DNA of 64,000 nucleotides, taken from Undaria pinnatifida (lineage: Eukaryota; Sar; Phaeophyceae; Laminariales; Alariaceae). Numbering within the stretch: position 1 is the first letter of the stretch; every line of letters begins with the position of its first letter. The stretch spans positions 1-64,000 of the forward strand of contig JABAKD010000002.1 of NCBI GenBank assembly GCA_012845835.1, read 5' to 3'. Positions 42,994 through 52,500 of this stretch are shown here, in pieces. The notes under the pieces were generated by a model. The model was given only the letters and a program-made list of their open reading frames with translations, did not search any database and was not told the origin of the DNA. A program made the translations under genes and the position numbers.

Positions 42994-43533
42994 TTCCCAC
43001 CCACCCGCCCGTGCTTTTGAGGGAGTCAGTGGAGGGGGAGTTAATCAGTCGCAGTAACGTTGCGCGTGTTTGTTACTGTTTTGGCAAACGTACCCGTTTT
43101 CGCTGATGATGCGACGGGGTTTCGTAGATTGCGCAGGTTTGCGGTGGGTGCTAGCCGCATCAGTGTTATAGCGTGGTGCAAGGGGTGTTCGTTGTTGTGT
43201 TTTTTTTCAGCATGTGTAACATCTGAGTATCCCTCCGTGCGGCGGGGTTACGTATGACTGTTTTACGCAGGTATTATGTTGATAGTTAACAGCGAACGTT
43301 GTGGCAGTGCATCGGCTCGGATTTAGCGCGCAATCTGAATGTGTGGGAGAGGGGAATTATCCGTATATTGGCAAGTAAGTGCATTTGTTTCATGTGCATG
43401 GTGTGTGCAGGCGTGCATATTTTATAGCATATTTATTTCACGCGTGTGTACGTTTTGTTATATGCTGCGCGTTATAGGCGGTTGCCTCGTATGTCTTCTT
43501 CGAGTTGCCAACGATTGTTCGTCGTTGGTTGTT
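42994..43533 (+). other. Spacer between A2 and B2
   Basis: About 540 bp, T/G-rich, with no convincing frame. In split-direct-repeat elements, sequence between A2 and B2 belongs to the 3' end of the element. It shows no similarity to the gag start that follows A in the two other places. Confidence 0.6.
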
Positions 43534-43705
43534 GGCTGGCGTCGAGAGTTCGATGTTGCCAGTTGGGTTGGAAGTTGACTCGTGTATACGGATGTTAGCG
43601 TGGGGTTGCCGGCGGGGCAGCCCCGGGGTATTCCCATCTCCAACCCCCCTCTCCGGGCGGGGGGTTGCGCATTAATATAATACAACTTCGAAAGCAAAGT
43701 GCAAA
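43534..43705 (+). repeat. Split direct repeat B2 (right terminus)
   Basis: GGCTGGCGTCGAGAGTTCG through CATTAATATAATACAAC to GTGCAAA matches both B1 copies (37334, 42613). The following sequence is unrelated to A. Confidence 0.85.
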
Positions 43706-43732
43706 ACATAATTCGTCATCACGCGTGCATAC

Positions 43733-43900
43733 GTGCATGCTATCATGCTATCATGCTATCATGCTATCATGCTATCATGCTATCATGCTATCATGCTATC
43801 ATGCTGTCATGCTATCATGCTATCATGCTATATCATGCTATCATGCTACCATGCTATCATGCTATCATGCTATCATACTATCATACTATCATGCTATCTG
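43733..43900. repeat. (ATGCTATC)n microsatellite
   Basis: About 20 units of an 8-bp repeat with a few changes (ATACTATC, ATGCTACC, ATGCTGTC) directly after the right end of the YR retrotransposon. Confidence 0.9.
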
Positions 43901-44415
43901 CAGTTATAATAATGTTGGGGTGACAGCGTGTGAAGAAATCGGAACAGTGGGTTCGAGTCTCACAGACTCACGTTTTGTTTGTTAGTTAGTTAGTTTTTTT
44001 TTGTTTTTTGTTTCGTTTATTAGGGTGGGACTTTTACATCATACCATATCATATCATATATATATATATCGTAACAGACCACTGGTACTGTCTTCATACT
44101 CCCGTTGTATACCAAAACCAGTCATTGTAGTGCTATAAAAAATAATAAGACCACTCCCAGGTAGAGAAAACTTACTTACGTACCAACAACAACCCTGACC
44201 AGGCTATCCATCCGCAAACCATCCACCATGCATATGATCGAGCAATAGAGTGGAACTACAGAAACACATTTATTTGTGAAATAGATATGATGTGAGATCT
44301 GGTTCAAAACTTTCCACCTTAAGTATAAAAACCAACGGCAATCATTATTGTGGAGAAAAATATTTTTCTTTTTTTTTACTAGATTTAGAGTATAGGACCC
44401 CCTCCCATTGAGAAA
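43901..44415 (+). repeat. tRNA-related dispersed repeat, copy 1 (SINE-like)
   Basis: GTGGGTTCGAGTCTCAC at 43953-43969 can form a tRNA T-arm (5-bp stem, 7-base loop) and contains a B-box-like GGTTCGAGTCT. Downstream parts match copy 2 (GCAAACCATCCACCATGC at 44215 against GTAAACCACCTACCATAC at 45478; TGGAGAA at 44350 against 45620). No complementary acceptor strand precedes it, so it is not a complete tRNA gene. Confidence 0.5.
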
Positions 44416-44519
44416 CATTTCACCCACATAGTATATTAATTACAAGACTTAGTACCAACAAGCAGGTTGAAAATATGAGTATTGACCCGAAATTCGTCGA
44501 ACTCACAGCTGAAGTCCGG

Positions 44520-45660
44520 AATTTTTTTTACTGATGATGTTAGAGTGACAGGGTATCAATTTGGGACCGTGAGACCATTTCTTATACAGTCGAATTTGTC
44601 AGTCGAAAACGGTCTTTTTCGACTGAATGAAGCTCAAATCGGGCTTTCTTATACTACAGTCGAAAAAGGGCTTTTTCGATTCAACTTTCTTCGACTGAGA
44701 TTTCCGACTGGCGAATCCTGTCGAAAAACTCGGTCGAAAACGTTTTGCACGTGTTTTTTGAACCGATTGCATCGCTCATCCCACCACCAAACACACACCC
44801 ACACGGCCACACGGCCACACACCCATACCAGGTACCACACTGCAGTATCATACAAGGCGCTGACGCTGGCTTGGTTATCCCTGCTGCTGTTGCTTCTCGC
44901 AGAAAGTCGGCGTGGCGCATTCCTAACCCGCTCGCCAGCAGCGTGTATCACACAACGGCAGCAGCGCGCGGTCTCGATCCCATGCTGCCAACAACGGCTG
45001 CGCCTGCTGTAGCTTTGCCGGCTCTCGGCTGAGTGCAACTCCACGAACGTAGCTTTGGCGGCTTTCGGCTAAGCCCAAAGCCACCAACTCGCTGGGACGA
45101 AGGTTCGTCGAGCCGTTGCTCGCGGAGAAAGCGCGAAGCACAGAGCTGCCAGCCGATTTTCGCTTGCTGTACAGCAGTACTCCCTCACACCAACCGCCTC
45201 TAGGACGAGCACAATAACTATAAAATCGACTCGACTGACGACAAGAAGAAGGACCACAAGAATCCAGTCGAGAAAAAGTCCAGTCAAAAATGGCGGTTTT
45301 CGACTGGCAGAATCCGACTGTATATAAAATGGCCTGAGTTCGAGTCCCACAGAGTTTTTTTTTATGGGGGGGGGGGAGGAGTAACCAACTTTTACCCTCG
45401 AATGTTGTATTGTTAACACATTAGACTAGATAACTGGTAATAATCTGTATGTTCGTACTCCTCCCGATTTTACAAAGTAAACCACCTACCATACATACGA
45501 TAGAGCAGTATAGTGGAAACTACAGCAGTAATAAATTTATAAAATAGATACGACGTTAGATCTAGCTCAAAATTTCCCACTTAAATTAAAAATATTAACA
45601 CTACTAACCATTATAGTGGAGAAGAACAAAACATAGACTAGTCTAAAGTCTATAACCAAA
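44520..45660 (+). repeat. tRNA-related dispersed repeat, copy 2, split by a MITE
   Basis: GATGTTAGAGTGACAGGG and TTGGGACCG at 44535-44570 continue after the MITE as GTTCGAGTCCCACAGAG at 45338. Removing the MITE restores a sequence homologous to copy 1 across the T-arm/B-box. The 3' part resembles copy 1 over about 150 bp. Confidence 0.55.
44573..45334 (-). mobile_element. Harbinger-like MITE, family A copy 2
   Basis: A 762-bp reverse-oriented copy of 76-862, flanked by TGA at 44570-44572 and 45335-45337. Ends are GACCATTTCTTATACAGTCG and TATATAAAATGGCC. The internal GTGTGTGGCCGTGTGGCC-type stretch and the CGAGAGCCGCCAAAGCTAC-type stretch are shared with copy 1. Confidence 0.85.
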
Positions 45661-46620
45661 AATCAAAACCTGCCTGAGAGCAGTAAACACTACCAGCCAG
45701 CTGATATCGCCTCATTATATTTCTAGCCACCCATACCGTAGCTCCAATTCATTCCCCCCCAATCCCTCTTGTTCAAACGCCCCACCTAAAGTCAAAAACT
45801 GCCTGAGAGCAGCAAGCAATACCAGCCAGCTGATATCACCTCATCATTATATTTCTAGCCATCCATACCGTAGCTCCAATTCATCCCCCCACCCCCCCCT
45901 TTTTTTCCCCTTCCCCCTTTTTGTTCAAGCGCCCCACCTACAATCGAAATCGGCCAGAGTAATAAACACTTCTACGCAATTGATATCACGTCATTATCTT
46001 TCTAGCCATCCATGACGTAGCTTTCATTCATCCCCCTCCCCCCCGTTCCAACGCCCCCTCCTTCCCCACCACTAGCACCATCGCCTAGACCTAGCGCCAC
46101 GCGTATAGCAAACCCCTACATCTATGCAACCTGAAGATGTTGGAAAAAACTTTCTGCCCCCCGCCCCGCCCCCCCCCTCCCGTCTCGAACACTCCGCCCT
46201 CTCCTCACTGGTCGTACGACTGACAGGAGAGGATTTAAAGTTTCCACGCACAGATTGAGCTGCCCCGCCCGTCCCGCCCCCCCCCTTCTTGATCAAACCC
46301 AGGCCCCCACGTCCTTAAAAACTCCACCCTTCCTTCACCGATTATTCGACTTACAGGATTCGCTTGATAAACTGATGCATGTCCTTCCAGAGCCGTCAGA
46401 TTTTGTCCCCCTCAAAAACGGGTTTTATAGTTTCCGCGCACAGACTGCCTAGCATCACCCTGTTGACCCTGATAGCTACACTGTAGTTTCAAGGGGAGTC
46501 GCCGACCTATATCCTTAATGAGGACACACAACTCGTAATGCGCGCGATCGGAGTATCACGCACAGCTTGCAAAGATGAGTTTCGACGAAATCTTCGATCT
46601 CATAGCTGGAGTGTATTTTA
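45655..46620 (-). repeat. Composite repeat R1, copy 2
   Basis: A reverse-oriented copy of the repeat at 18655. On this strand the array part is clear: three units of about 145 bp (about 45660, 45790, 45945), each with CTAGCCATCCATACCGTAGC and a C-rich end before TTGTTCAAACGCCCCACC. The head ends at CATAGCTGGAGTGTATTTTA. Confidence 0.75.
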
Positions 46621-46657
46621 ATTTTTATAATATGTTATCAGACATATATATATATCT

Positions 46658-46908
46658 GTTGTTGTTCTCACATTAACTCGCATAATCAAGTCCGTGGTCA
46701 CAGGACAGACTCCAGTCACTCTGGACCTGAGGAATACCCCAGGGAGGAAAAACACAAACAAGCCAAAGGTGGTACACGCAATAAATCAAGGGAGACGCAA
46801 TTCATGCCTCCACCAGAAACATAATAAAAGGGAAATCGGGAGTCAGCGTACGATGTGACAGACAGGTCGATACTGGTGCATACGTCTCACTACTACTCGC
46901 GCCTGGAA
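46658..46908 (+). repeat. Direct repeat R2, copy 1
   Basis: From TGTTGTTGTTCTCACA through GTCCGTGGTCACAGGACAG, GAGGAATACCCCAGG and GAAATCGGGAGTCAGC to GCATACGTCTCACTA. The second copy at 51676-51928 is in the same orientation and about 85-90% similar. Confidence 0.75.
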
Positions 46909-47115
46909 AAAACGATTAGACCGCTTGCCACCCAAGAAAGACACCACGGATATATTGCACGTAGTACCTATCACTACGCATACGCACGACAGACGCGAGT
47001 CAAGTGGAAAAAAAAGAAACAAAAAATAGAAACAGAAAAAAGAAAATAAACGGAAAGATAGGACAAAATAGCGAAAGACCAAAACTGAAAGGAAAGAAAA
47101 TAAAAGACAAGAAAA
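46909..47115. other. A-rich unassigned DNA
   Basis: Purine-rich stretch with AGAAAAAAGAAAATAAACGG-type runs. No feature was recognised. Confidence 0.3.
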
Positions 47116-47511
47116 AACAGAGTTTTCAGAAAAATGGGAACGGAGCCTAAAATGATAACCAAGCGCTATCTCCAGAACCATGTGGTGTATCAGAGAACCG
47201 AAATGATCCTGCGAAACCCCTTGGCCAGCCCTGTGAGAGGAGCTCGTCAGAACGGTCATGCTCCATCTCATGCCTTCGGGTGGGCGCAAAAAGCGATATA
47301 CGCTGGCTCTATGGTGATTTCTCTAGATGCTGGCTACCGAGGCGATGCCGAGGACTTCCAGCCTGAGCGACAGCTCATTCGAAGGCTGCTGTACAGCCCC
47401 ACAGGACTGTATTTTTTTTTTTTTTTGAGTTTTACACAATTGGTTTGCTTTCTAAAAAAAAACGTTCGTTCTCATTTTAGGCTCCGTTCCCATTTTTCAG
47501 AAAACTCTGTT
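47116..47511. mobile_element. Short TIR element (about 396 bp)
   Basis: Ends are inverted repeats of about 44 bp with two mismatches (47116-47159 and 47468-47511), containing GGGAACGGAGCCTAAAATGA. AAAA flanks both sides (47112-47115, 47512-47515), which may be a target duplication but is low-complexity. The internal frame (47134-47550) has no recognised motif. A related but weaker end occurs at about 61490-61510. Confidence 0.7.
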
Positions 47512-47764
47512 AAAAGCACGAAAAGAGAAGGCAAGAAGAGGAAGAAATAGGAAAAGAAAGCGAAAAAAAGTCATACCAGCAGACCTTAGAACGGACTAAA
47601 GACGGCATTGGGCTCGTAGAGGGTATCAAGTGCATCATCAATGGCACTGGGGAGAGAACAAAACATGGCGAAAAATTCAGGGTGCGGTCTTACGCTATCT
47701 ATCTTGTGACGGCCATTGCAAGGCTCACAAATTTAAAGACGATGAAGGCCAGACCCAGACTTCA

Positions 47765-47942
47765 GTCTCATGGGCAGAACGCCCCCCTCCCCCCCCCCCC
47801 TTCCCCGCTTCCCCCCTCCCCCCCCCCCCCCCCCCCAAATCCCCACCTCGCCCCCTACCCCGTCCCCCCCTCCCCCCCTCCCCCCTTCCTCCTCCCCCCC
47901 TCCCCCCCTTTCCCCCCCCTCCCGCCCTCTCCCCGGCCGCTT
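47765..47942. repeat. C-rich tract
   Basis: Runs of C broken by T/A/G for about 180 bp. The proline-rich open frames over 47630-48284 come from this tract and are not supported as a gene. Confidence 0.85.
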
Positions 47943-48978
47943 AGAGATGCCGACGGCGGATGGCGCTGCCGCAGTCTTTGCACGTCACCCTGCAGCTTTG
48001 CGTCTCTCCGTTTCATGCCAATTGCGCATGAACAACTCGGCTCCCTCCTCTACTCGTCGAAACCATCTGCCGGTCTTCTGCGCAGCCTTTCGCCGCCCTT
48101 CGGCCTACTACCCGTACACAGCAACAGCGGTCATCGAGTAATTATCGAAACGCCCACATCTCTACCTGTGCGCCATGGTCATGGTCACTTGGGCCTTCTG
48201 TGGCATACTACTCGCGAAGTTTCCCGTCACTGTCCACTTTTTCCCCCAAAAAATCCCAAAATCCTAAAATCGGAAAAAATCTGAGGGCCATTCTTATCGG
48301 AGATGTGAATTTCCGAAATTTCCTCTCTTTTTTCCAATATTTCCATGAAAAAAACCTGCATCATTATCGAGCGCGGGGTTGTTTGCCTTTTTTTCCCTGT
48401 TTTTTCAGGGTGGTGTTCGGTAATCTACCCGTCGTTGTTTTTACCGCCCCGTCTGACGGTCCCTGTATCCCGCCGTTTACCGGCATATTCTTGTGTAACC
48501 GTCTACTGCCAACAGCGCTGCCGCTGAAAAATGAAATACTGTCTACCGTTAAGTAACTACCGTCACATTTATTACCGTCAGACGGATTTACCGTCAGATT
48601 TATGTTTAACCGTTCACCGGCAAATAAATACCGGCAACTGTAGATACCGCCAAGAGAGTACCGCCAACACTGGATACCGCCCAAAACGTACCGTCAGTGG
48701 TTTGTTGTACTGGATGCCGCGCGACATGTGGCGGATGTTTTTTTATATTTTATTTTTTCTGGTCAAAAGGTTCCACTGGTTCCCTGTGGACAGGGAGCGT
48801 CGCGCACCTGCCACCAACCACACGCACACCAACCCCATCACGCCCAGCGTGGTTAGCAGAAGTATGAGCGGTGCGGACAGTAGTGTTGGGGGTGGGTCTG
48901 CTGCCACTACAAGTGAAGAGGCTGGGCCTGCTGCTTCGTGAGTCCCGTCTGCTGCTTTGCCGGACCCTAAGAAAATAG

Positions 48979-49190
48979 AAGTAGCTTGCTCGCTTGTTGT
49001 GTAGGCACCATTTTTTTTTTTTTCGGTGGTTGTTGTTTGCATGAGACTGCCCAATCCCGATGTGATGAAACGCAAGGTAGCTTATTGCCCGCTTGTGTGA
49101 GGACTTTTGTATTGTTTTTCCGGGGGTTGTTGTTTGCATGAGACTGCTCAATCCCGATGTGATGAAAAGAGAAGTAGCTTGCCCGCCTGT
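48979..49190. repeat. ~97-bp tandem repeat
   Basis: GAAGTAGCTTGC / AAGGTAGCTTATTGCC / GAAGTAGCTTGCCC begin three units. GTTGTTGTTTGCATGAGACTG and CAATCCCGATGTGATGAAA are shared. A - strand frame (48743-49075) overlapping it ends with a single hydrophobic helix (APLILLLTTLGVMGLVCVW). It is noted but not called as a gene. Confidence 0.7.
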
Positions 49191-49201
49191 GAGGCACGCA
49201 C

Positions 49202-50086
49202 ATACCGTAAACTACACAAGATAACACACCCCCGGTGATACATTTGAGCGCTTGAAAAGATTATCACCGGGTGTGGTACCCTGTGGGGGGTGTGGTATCT
49301 TATGTAGCCCCGGTGATAGAGTGCTGGTCGCGGCGGCCCCCAGGGGGTGTGATAAACCAAGGGGTGTGATAGCACGTCCGACCACCCACAGGTCGTTTGG
49401 GGGTGTGAAAAATGGGGGGGTGTGATAAACCAGGGGGTGTGATAGCACGTCCGAACACCCACAGGGTGTGTTTGGGGGTGTGATAAATGAGGGGGTGTGA
49501 TAAACCAGGGGGTGTGATAACCTCCGAACACCCACAGGTCGTGCTTGGGGGGGATACCGAAAAACTCCTTGTAGAGTTGAGCCGCTGCTGGTGAGGCGAT
49601 GCGGGGGCTGTCATGTTGGTGCCTGCTGCTGCTGCTGGTAGATCAGCAGCAGCAGGAGGACTCGTGGCAGGAGTCGCTGGTGTAGGAGAAGTGCGCTCGA
49701 GTTGAAAGAACGACGTGATCTGTGGCGCCTGCTGTACTGCTGCGGTCGAAGCAGTTGTCGGAGAAGCGGGGGCACTTGCAGAGGCATTCTGCTCTCCCTC
49801 AACGTTCATGTTCTTGGAAGTCTCCACACGGGGTGTTCCCCCCGCACACAGGATGTGGTGTTGTGTGCCCACGGGGCAGATGTTCTATGACCCCGGTGGT
49901 AGAAAGGAGGGGCCCCGTGAATGTATGCGGCGTAACTAAAATTATCACCGGGGTGTGGTATCTTGTGTAGCCCCGGTGGTTAATCGATGGTTGCAAAAAT
50001 GCGCCCAAAATTATCACCGGGGTGTCGTATTCTGTGGGGGGTGTGGTATCTTATGTGGGTGTGTTATCTTGTGTAGTTTACGGTAT
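49202..50086. mobile_element. TIR element nested in the hAT-like transposon
   Basis: A perfect 30-bp inverted repeat occupies 49202-49231 and 50057-50086 (starting ATACCGTAAACTACACAAG). If the ends are CCGTAAAC, the flanks are TA on both sides (49203-49204 and 50084-50085), as for Tc1/mariner-type MITEs. Inside, GGGTGTGATAAACCAGGGGG-type units repeat at 49340-49520 and 49940-50040, and CACCGGGGTGTGGTATC-type units recur. Confidence 0.65.
49540..49812 (-). CDS. Uncharacterised Ala/Pro-rich ORF inside the nested element
   Basis: From an ATG at 49812 the frame reads MNVEGEQNASASAPASP, then APQITSFFQLERTSP, followed by Ala/Thr/Pro-rich sequence for about 90 residues. QITSFF resembles short interaction motifs, but no domain is recognised. 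Codons are varied enough to be real coding sequence. Downstream it runs into the GTGTGAT repeats. It could be the N-terminal part of a transposon protein or chance. Confidence 0.3.
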
Positions 50087-50479
50087 CCAACAACAATTGC
50101 CAAACACCGGCATTTCTCGTTATACCGTTTACCACCAAGGGCGTTACCGCCGAAAAACGAAATACCGTCTACCCTCAAGAAATTACCGTCGTGTTGCATT
50201 ACCGCCGAAATATTACCGGCATATTTTAGTTTTAACGTTTCCGTCAAGGCAGTTACCGTCAGGTATCGAAACACCGTCTACCGTCGAAAAATTACCGTCG
50301 TGTCCTATCACCACCGACATAATTACCGGCACATTTTGGTTTTACCGTTTCCGTCAAGGTAGTTACCGTCAAATAACGAAATACCGACTACCGTCAGCAA
50401 AACTACCGGCAAGTGGCATTACCGCCCCGTCTGAGTCCGCCTAAAATATCGTTAGCGAACACCACCCTGTGATTTTTGA

Positions 50480-51112
50480 AATCCGAGCCATAAAGCAAGA
50501 CCGCCACCACCCACACCAGAAGTAACGCGCGTCGTCACACAGCAAGCATGAGCGAACATCCCGGAAGACCGCAGAGGAAAGCACCCAGGCCGAGTAGATT
50601 CGTGCAATCCGGCGACAGCATGTCAGGAACATGCCGAGCACGACGAGGACACCAGCGATAGACTTCTTCATGTTTCTGCGCTTCGTGTGTGGATAATTGG
50701 AAAGGCTGAATCGTTGGTTCGTCCGAGTCGTGGATGAGTCCTCCAGAGGCCCAGGCCGCTTCCTTCCATCGGCCATTATGTTGGAAAACCCTGGTCAACG
50801 TTTAAAGCTACCCGATGGTCCCAGCGTTGAGCCACGGCGCTTGTCGGAGCACTGCCTTCGAAATATGGAAATCGACGACAGCATTTCCTACTTTGTGATG
50901 ATAACTTTTCCATATTTTTTGGGGCTGAAGAACTTCACCAATTATGACAGAACGCCTCCGTATTTCAAGATACATTTTACAAACATGGGCATTTAGGAAA
51001 TTCAATACCAAAGGTCTCCGATAAGAACGGCCCTTAGCCGCCGGAAATATTCACCCACAGTGATGTGGAAAACATATAGACTACATACGAAGGATATATG
51101 TTATATTATAAA
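50480..51112. other. Unassigned DNA
   Basis: A - strand frame at 50776-50441 includes MKKSIAGVLVVLGMFLTCC, a possible membrane segment, but has no family match. Nothing else was recognised. Confidence 0.3.
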
Positions 51113-51480
51113 AATAAAAATACACTCCAGCTGTGAGATCGAAGATTTCGTCGAAACTCATCTTTGCAAGCTGTGTGTGATACTCCGATCGCGCGCATTA
51201 CGGGTTGTGTGTCCTCATTAAGGATATAGGTCGGCGACTCCCCTTACAGCTACAGTGTAGCTATCAGGGTCAACAGGATGATTTTAGTCAGTCTGTGCGC
51301 AGAAACTATAAAACCCGTTTCTGAGGGGGACAAAATCCGACAGCTGTGAAGGGAAAGGGGGGCCTGGTTTTGATCAAAAGCGAGCGGGTTTGGAGAGGGG
51401 CGGGGGGGGGGGGGGGGGGGGGAAGGGGAAATTGGTGCATGTAAGCTATAAATCCTTTCGAGGGGATAAATCTGACGGTT
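51113..51480 (+). repeat. Composite repeat R1, copy 3 (short)
   Basis: AAAATACACTCCAGCTGTG through CGGCGACTCCCCTTACAGC and CTATAAAACCCGTTTCTG match copies 1 and 2. The tandem tail is missing, and a G20-type tract (about 51400-51422) follows. Confidence 0.75.
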
Positions 51481-51675
51481 TTGGCATATATGTTATATGT
51501 TTTTTCGTTGAGGCGTATTGTGTTAACGTGTGGTGTCATCTCATTACAAATCACGATTCTAAACAACACGCAAATTTTCCGGGCCAACTGTGGTGGAAAA
51601 ATCCGGTTGAGCCATATATCCGTGTAGCTCTCCTGTTTCGCCAGCCATTCCACTGCTCCTTTGGTGTCGTCACTC

Positions 51676-51928
51676 TGTTCTTGTTCTCACATTTACTCGC
51701 ATAATTAAGTCCGTGGTCACAGGACAGGCTCCAGTCACTCTGGAGCTGAGGAATACCCCAGGAAAAAAAAAAAAAAAAAACAAACAAACAAACAAAGGTG
51801 GTACACGCATATATCATAACTGACGTAATTCATGCCTCCGCCAGAAACATATAAAAAGTGAAATCGGGAGTCAGCCCACGATGTGCCAGGTCCATACTGG
51901 TGCATACGTCTCACTAATCGCGCCTTCA
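51676..51928 (+). repeat. Direct repeat R2, copy 2
   Basis: Matches 46658-46908 from TGTTCTTGTTCTCACA to GCATACGTCTCACTA, with an A18 tract and CAAACAAACAAA inserted after the CCCCAGG block. Confidence 0.75.
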
Positions 51929-52229
51929 CTCTATGCATCAGTCACACATAAATTTCCATTACTGTAGTGCTGAGCGCGAACTACGACACCAGCACCAGGA
52001 AGAACTTTATGTCGGTTCTACAGTACCGTACTGTGTAGTAGCAGCACTGAACTACTACCAAGTCGCGATAGTTTTGGATTCAACAACGCGCCCATTGACC
52101 TGTCCGCTTGGACACCCCTTGAGGAACTGTCGATCGCCACCGTTCGAAGGCCTGATGGTCTGCAATGCGGCGGCTCCATCCCGTTTGTGCATATGCTCTC
52201 ACAAAATGCGTTTAACAACTGGGCGATTG

Positions 52230-52500
52230 CATCATCCTTGACAGCTTGTTGTAGAGGTTGACCCGTCCACCTTTCTAAGGCAGTTTGTAGGCATTCACAG
52301 ACAGCTGGTAGACCTTGCTGGCTTCTTCGTTGTCCTTCTTTTCACCAGCAACCCCAACCCCAACCTTGCTTTGACAGCTTATACACATCGGTTGATGCAC
52401 CTTTCTAAGGCGGCTTGAAGACGTTGATCGATGCACCTATCTAGGACAGCTTGTAGACGTTGCTGATTGTCTCGCTGTCCTCTCGGTCTCCAGCAAACGA
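52230..52500. repeat. ~50-bp degenerate repeats
   Basis: GATGCACCTTTCTAAGGC followed by GCTTGAAGACGTTG recurs four times (about 52255, 52390, 52430 and one weaker). The - strand frame gives RLQAALERCIDQ-like repeats, which may be an effect of the DNA repeat. Confidence 0.5.

Larger units (their letters stand above)
33104..43705 (+). mobile_element. Tandem dimer of a DIRS/PAT-type tyrosine-recombinase retrotransposon
   Basis: The order is A1 (33104-33309), internal 1, B1-A2 (37334-37707), internal 2, B1-A2 (42613-42993), a spacer, and B2 (43534-43705). A and B are each nearly identical between copies. This is the split-direct-repeat arrangement of the PAT/Ngaro group, with one extra internal unit. 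Each internal part encodes a gag-like coiled-coil protein, RT, RNase H and a tyrosine recombinase, in that order. Known: these elements integrate through a circular DNA using the recombinase, not an integrase. The boundary sequences share AAA at the outer left end, at both B-A joints and at the outer right end. Both units contain frameshifts or stops. The element is visibly richer in GC than its surroundings. Confidence 0.85.
48406..50469. mobile_element. hAT-like non-autonomous DNA transposon (2064 bp)
   Basis: Terminal inverted repeats are CAGGGTGGTGTTCGGTAA at the left and TTAGCGAACACCACCCTG at the right (one mismatch). Flanking 8-mers TGTTTTTT (48398-48405) and TGATTTTT (50470-50477) agree at 7 of 8 bases. 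Known: hAT elements start CAG(G/T)G and make 8-bp duplications. Subterminal zones at both ends are rich in TACCGTC and TACCGGC (48440-48710, 50090-50430). In the right zone they form ~110-bp tandem units. No hAT transposase domain was recognised inside. Confidence 0.75.

Noticed and set aside
43935..43985. tRNA gene
   Set aside because: A T-arm is present but no matching acceptor stem, D-arm or anticodon arm could be placed upstream.
47630..48284. Proline-rich proteins
   Set aside because: They are translations of C tracts; the same holds for - strand frames at 18829-19467.
46658..51928. Full-length LTR retrotransposon bounded by R2
   Set aside because: No gag, protease, RT or integrase segment was recognised between the repeats, and the interior is occupied by TIR elements and R1.
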